Assembly: GCF_027409185.1 (NCBI RefSeq)
Contig: NC_084464.1
Location: forward strand, 44,305,095-44,369,094
Origin: Cynocephalus volans
Lineage: Eukaryota > Chordata > Mammalia > Dermoptera > Cynocephalidae
Direction: 5' to 3'
DNA length: 64,000 bases
A program made the translations under genes and the position numbers. Below the pieces are notes generated by a model. That model saw only the letters and a program-made list of their open reading frames with translations. It was not told the origin of the DNA and did not search any database. Positions 59,632-64,000 of this stretch are shown in pieces. Position 1 is the stretch's first letter. Every line of letters begins with the position of its first letter.

Positions 59632-62600
59632 GTAGGCATTGAAATAATCAAAAATAGGGACAATAGACTATGAGGCATTGGAGAAATGAACAGTGGACAT
59701 TTGCAATGCAATTTTTGGAGAGAAAGAAAAGTCTGACATATATTATGTGGGTCTAAATCTGAAATTATAATAAATTGAAGTTTGGAGGAGTTCTTCCCTC
59801 ACCACAAATTAAAGTAAGTCTAATTTAGTTTAGAGGAACAAAACTGAGTTGTATATTGATTAATACACTGACTTCATGTAAGACAAACTTGGGGAGTGGG
59901 GAATATTTTATGACAGGTATTAACAAGTTATATCTCTAGGCTTTAATTTTTCTTTCTGAAAAATTAGTAAAATTAAAAATGAAAAACCTCACAATTTTGT
60001 TAAAATTAAAGGAGAAAAAATACAAGTTCTTAGCAGTGTTCTTAGCTGAATACATGGTAGTTATTTTTGGCATGTAAATTCTGTCCACATATTTTGAGCA
60101 CAGACATTGTATTGAAGATCACTAGGAAGAAAAGTCACCAAAAAGTAACAATTTGCCCAAGGAGGGGGAAGGACAGGCATGCTGATATGAATTACGTTTA
60201 ATTTACTGCCTCCTGGGACAGTGATGGCCATTCCTTTGTTCTCTCCCCCATGGTACAGTAGATATTTCATGATCTTTGGTCACTGCTACTTAGTAATATT
60301 TCCAAGAGAACAGAAAAACAAATAAGGAAGGGGGGAGTCTGTTATTTTTCTCTATCATCTCCAGGGCAAATACTTGCACTGTTGTAGAGGTATATTTTGA
60401 AAATGTATTCTTCACCGACAGTGACCCCCACAGAGGGTGGCAGGTAGACTGGAAATGAGCAAAGTAATCACCCAGCTCCTAGAATCATAATGGCAATTGT
60501 AGGTTTCTACTGGCCAATTGTAGTTTTCTAATGGCCAATTGTAGGTTTCTACTGGCCATAAAGAGCATAGAAAGTTGCTTACTTATAAAGATAGAGGCTC
60601 TTTCCTTGGGTTGAAAGGGAGCAGCTAAGACATTTGTGTGCATACACCGCTGCAAATGCTAAATAAATTCTTAGGTTTATCAATATACAATCATATATTA
60701 AAACTTCTCATTTTATCTCTGAAGACTAAATAAAGAAAAAAATCCCTCTCATCTACATACACTATGGAGGCTGCATACTCTCCAATTGTAGCTTTCCTTT
60801 TTCAAGTTAATTATTCCCTTGGTGTTGGTTATTCGCAGTGTCGATGACAATGTAATATGTCCCATAATGACAGTCCCAATTTAAGGAGTATTAAGGTAAA
60901 AGGTCAAGTTGCCAAGGTTGATCCAAATGTGATCCTTCTCACAGAAATATCTACAATGTGGGTTTGGGTCCAGGGAAGTGGGTGCTCTACAACACTACAA
61001 GGTCCCAATCTTAATTTCCTGGGTGCCTCAGGCCCCAGTTATATTTCCCATGGGTGCAGTCCTTAAATAAAAGCAGTTTCTGACCATAGAATGTGAACAG
61101 AGTTTGTTATAGGCCTGCTGATATAACAAGAAATTGTTTACCTTATCTTATTTAATCGTAAGAACAAACCCATGCTAGAATCAAAATCACAGCAAAACTA
61201 TACTTGAAAAACCACACGTACGTAGGTAAAATAATCTGTTCAAGATCGCTAGGCAAGTAGCTGATTTTACTTGATTCCAGAGTTCAGAACCCAACCTCTC
61301 AAACAGTCTTTCTGTCAGAGTACAATGTTCTGAGAAACAGACACTCCAGAATTCTGGCCTAAGGGCATTTAGTGCCTGGGTAAAGAGAGGGAGAGAACAT
61401 TTCCTGTTTAGGGGTTGCTGCTGGATATCTAAAGAGAAAATCATTCATCAGCTCATAACATGGAGCCAAACAACAGCTTCACAAGACCCTGGGCTTTTCA
61501 GCCCTCCTCTCCTTCAATCCACCCTCTAACACTGCCCCCGATTTCTCCCCTCCCAGCTTTGCTCAGTATGGATGTCTTTCACCCACACCTCATCTTTCCA
61601 CTCATCCTGCTGTCCATCCCTCCCATCCCGCTTGGCCCTGTCTCTCTCCACCACCTCCCGCCCACATGTACTTTCTTCATCTCCCTCTCCTGATTCCCAC
61701 CCTAACTCCCTTTCCTGCCTTTTCAGAGGAGCATGTGATCATCCAGGCTGAGTTCTATATGGCCCCTGAGGAGTCGGCAGAGTATATGTTTGACTTTGAT
61801 GGTGATGAGATTTTCCATGTGGATCTGGAAAAGAAGGAGACGATCTGGCGGGTTGAAGAATTTGGAAAATTTGCCAGCTTTGAGGCTCAGGGTGCATTGG
61901 CCAATAAAGCTGTGAACAAATTCAACCTGGACATCATGATGAAGCGTTCCAACCACACCCCGATCACCAATGGTATCTCTCTCTCTCTGTTGCACTCCTG
62001 GACATGGGAATCCATAGCTTTAAAATAGATGCTTCAGTTCTCTGTGTTATGTTATTGTGACTGACTTTCCCTCCCAAGGGCCTAACCTGGCCATGTGCAA
62101 ACCAAAAATTCTCATGCCACAGGCTTGCGAACTTAATAGGCTTGTTCCTTTTTTGGTGTGCTCAAGAGTTGTCTCTGTCATCCATGGTCACTCACAAAGT
62201 TGTTGTTCTGAGACCATGCTGGGGGATCCAGGAATGAGGTCCTTGGACATCTTATACCTCAATATTGGCTCTGGTACATGGGAGAGGGTGTCAGAGATAG
62301 GTATCTGAGAATGTGGCAGAGACTTCTCAGGGCACAATTTCAACTGCTTTTTCAACTTTGGAGTCTTTAGCTAGGATCGTACCACAATTCAGTGTGGGAG
62401 GGAGAGGGGCAAGCCCAAGCGGCAAAGGCTAATTTCTGTCATGTGTCCCCAGTATCTCCAGAGGTGACCGTGCTCTCAAAGAGCCATGTGGAACTGGGAG
62501 AGCCTAACGTCCTCATCTGTTTTGTCGACAAGTTCACCCCTCCGGTGATCAAAGTCACGTGGCTTCAAAATGGAAAACCCGTCACCACAGGAGTGTCAGA

Positions 62601-63193
62601 GACAGTCTTCCTGCCCAGGGATGACCAACTTTTCCGCAAGTTCTACTATCTCCCCTTCCTGCCCTCAACTGAGGATGTCTATGACTGCAAGGTGGAGCAC
62701 TATGGTTTGGATAAGCCTCTTCTCAAGCACTGGGGTATGGACCATCCTTCAAGTCCTTTATTTTAAGGTTTCCTCCTGTGAGGAACCTAGAATCCTGTGT
62801 GGACCCCTGGAATCTAGAGTGTCCTAATTGCTTCATGACATCTGCTACAATTCATATACCTGTCTTCTCCCATTACCCAGCTTCTGCTTTTTAATCAGCA
62901 ATTCCCTAATACATCATTCTGTCTTCCTCTTCTTTAATATATTAATAACTATTCTCTTGACTAAGTTCCCTATGTTTTGTCCTAAGTGTTTCTCCCCATC
63001 ACATTCATTACCATGTACTCTGTTTTATGTTTCCCCAGAGTTTGAAGTGCAACCCCCCCTCCCAGAGACTACAGAGAACGTGGTGTGTGCCCTGGGCCTG
63101 GTTGTGGGTCTGGTGGGCATCGTTGTGGGGACCTTCTTCATCATCAAGGGCGTACGCAAAGGCAATGCTGCAGAACGCCGAGGGCCTCTGTGA
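59550..63193 (+). CDS. DRA: MHC class II DR alpha chain
   Basis: Coding exons are 59,550-59,631, 61,727-61,972, 62,453-62,734 and 63,039-63,193 (stop TGA), all with GT-AG introns in phase 1. The product has 254 residues: a signal peptide of about 25, the alpha-1 peptide-binding domain, an alpha-2 immunoglobulin domain, a connecting peptide (ending PPLPETTENV), a membrane span (ALGLVVGLVGIVVGTFFIIK) and the short tail GVRKGNAAERRGPL. It pairs with a DR beta chain, binds endosomal peptides loaded by DM and presents them to CD4 T cells. Length and exon sizes equal those of human DRA. Retained groove residues include Q9, E11, F24, N62 and N69. Odd points: the alpha-2 N-glycosylation asparagine is replaced by lysine, residue 66 is asparagine, and the VEHWGL motif reads VEHYGL. 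Expression should follow CIITA through the S-X-Y module upstream. The frame is intact and looks functional. Confidence 0.97.
61727..61972 (+). CDS. DRA: DRA exon 2 (alpha-1 domain)
   Basis: 246 bp, acceptor CTTTTCAG, donor GTATCT. It encodes the alpha-1 domain from EEHVIIQAEFY to KRSNHTPITN. The N-glycosylation sequon NHT near residue 78 is retained. Substitutions against human cluster at 14-22 and 63-74. Confidence 0.96.
62453..62734 (+). CDS. DRA: DRA exon 3 (alpha-2 Ig domain)
   Basis: 282 bp, acceptor TGTCCCCAG, donor GTATGG. It encodes the C1-type immunoglobulin domain with both disulphide cysteines (NVLICFVDKF and VYDCKVEHY). The sequon found in human DRA (NVT) reads KVT at 62,551-62,559. 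Confidence 0.96.
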
Positions 63194-63204
63194 GGCACGT
63201 GGAG
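63039..63204 (+). CDS. DRA: DRA exon 4 (connecting peptide, membrane span, tail, stop)
   Basis: Acceptor TTTCCCCAG. The coding part ends with TGA at 63,191-63,193, and the exon continues 11 nt into the 3' UTR to a GTGGGT donor at 63,205. The span is followed by the conserved lysine of the IIKGVRK tail, the known site of MARCH-type ubiquitination in DR alpha. Confidence 0.95.
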
Positions 63205-63891
63205 GTGGGTTAGGCATGGTCAGAGGAAGACATATATGGAGATAGCTGAGAAAGAAAAACAGTGAGGACAGGAGCATGTAATACCTTTAAGAAAGAAGGG
63301 CAGGAAAAGCTGTGGGCTCTTGATTTCTCGTTGCTAGAACAAATCGGACATTGGCATCATCTGGTGTCCCAAAGCTTCAGGGTCCCTCATCCCTTTCCAA
63401 AGATATTCACTTAGGCCACAGCTGCAGTCTTGGAAATTATCTCCAGGACCTAAGACCATTGTTTCACATTAGAATACTGAGTCCAGTGATCTAAGAAAGG
63501 AAGCCTCAGGATTTGGGAACTTCCTGGATTATATTTCCTTGGAGAGGTCATCAGTTCAAAATCATTTCCAGAGCCTGGCTCCTTTGGAGTTAGGGTAGAT
63601 TGATTGCATAAAATGGAAATCTCTTAGAGGCCGATGCCTGTTTTTACTCCTCCAGCCTGAAAAGTGCTATCAGAAGCTTACAAAAAGCTAAACCAAGGTT
63701 GCTCATCCATGCTCACTTGGAGAGTAGGTTATACAGTTCATGTTGAAAAGGTCATATTTACTAGAGGTCAGATTAATATTAAGAGACTTTTACACAGTCA
63801 AAGGATTAAGAGAGAAGTGGAAGAAATCTGAAGGAACAGCTCAAAAAAATTCATTTTTAATTCTTCAGTAACTATGTGTGTCCTGCTACAG

Positions 63892-64000
63892 GTGATGGCC
63901 TTTCCGAGTGAGAAGATCAATCAAGAAATTTCTGCCTTAATAGCTTTGCAAAGTTGGCAATACTCCAATTGTTTACCTCAGTGAAAACAACCATCTTCAG
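63892..64000 (+). other. DRA: DRA exon 5 (3' UTR), start only
   Basis: After acceptor CCTGCTACAG the text GTGATGGCCTTTCCGAGTGA onward matches the well conserved DRA 3' UTR exon. The polyadenylation site lies beyond the right edge of the window. Confidence 0.88.

Overview
This is mammalian genomic DNA from the MHC class II region. It has intron-split genes, L1 elements, endogenous retrovirus LTRs, MIR and MER5-type fossils, and a CpG-depleted, AT-rich background. Three genes appear in the order and orientation known from the human class II/III boundary: TSBP1 (minus strand), BTNL2 (minus strand) and DRA (plus strand). A tRNA-Ile-like SINE at 44,022-44,182 and a very young L1 family suggest a colugo (Dermoptera). 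That species call is an inference from memory of SINE families and needs a database comparison.

Layout. 1-900: CpG-rich, tandemly repeated 5' UTR of a young minus-strand L1 whose body lies left of the window. 1.44-5.63 kb: an old minus-strand L1, interrupted by a solo LTR and other fragments. 5.8-9.45 kb: five small phase-1 exons of TSBP1, including the N-terminal membrane-anchor exon. 9.5-13.7 kb: non-coding sequence with a long hairpin, a GA microsatellite, a MIR and an ERVL-type LTR. 13.7-26.65 kb: mostly L1, namely an old L1 5' region, an old ORF2 fragment, a 5.5-kb young L1 whose ORF2 reading frame is still 1,069 codons long, and a second young copy (2.7 kb) with a 17-bp target-site duplication. 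26,792-26,870: the first coding exon of BTNL2. The remaining BTNL2 exons are not recognisable anywhere between here and TSBP1. 28.0-30.1 kb: L1 3' half. 32.1-32.42 kb: an isolated CpG island. 34-48 kb: three solo ERV LTRs, a SINE, old L1 pieces and long stretches where I recognise nothing. 48.43-50.0 kb: a processed TLE4-like (Groucho) pseudogene with a striking inverted and direct duplication. 50.2-51.2 kb: L1 3' end and a MaLR-type LTR. 51.2-59.3 kb: non-coding DNA with microsatellites and a mariner-type MITE. 59.34-64.0 kb: DRA with its S-X-Y promoter, four coding exons and the start of the 3' UTR exon.

How the genes work together. DRA encodes the alpha chain of the DR peptide-presenting heterodimer and has the class II (CIITA/RFX/NF-Y) promoter module. 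BTNL2 in other mammals is an inhibitory butyrophilin-like T-cell regulator; here it looks reduced to its signal-peptide exon. TSBP1 is a testis-expressed protein of poorly known function. I found no unknown enzymatic or defence system. The most interesting observations are the probable loss of BTNL2, lineage-specific changes in the usually invariant DR alpha chain (a lost N-glycosylation site and groove substitutions), the template-switch structure in the TLE pseudogene, and recent L1 and ERV traffic beside the DR promoter.
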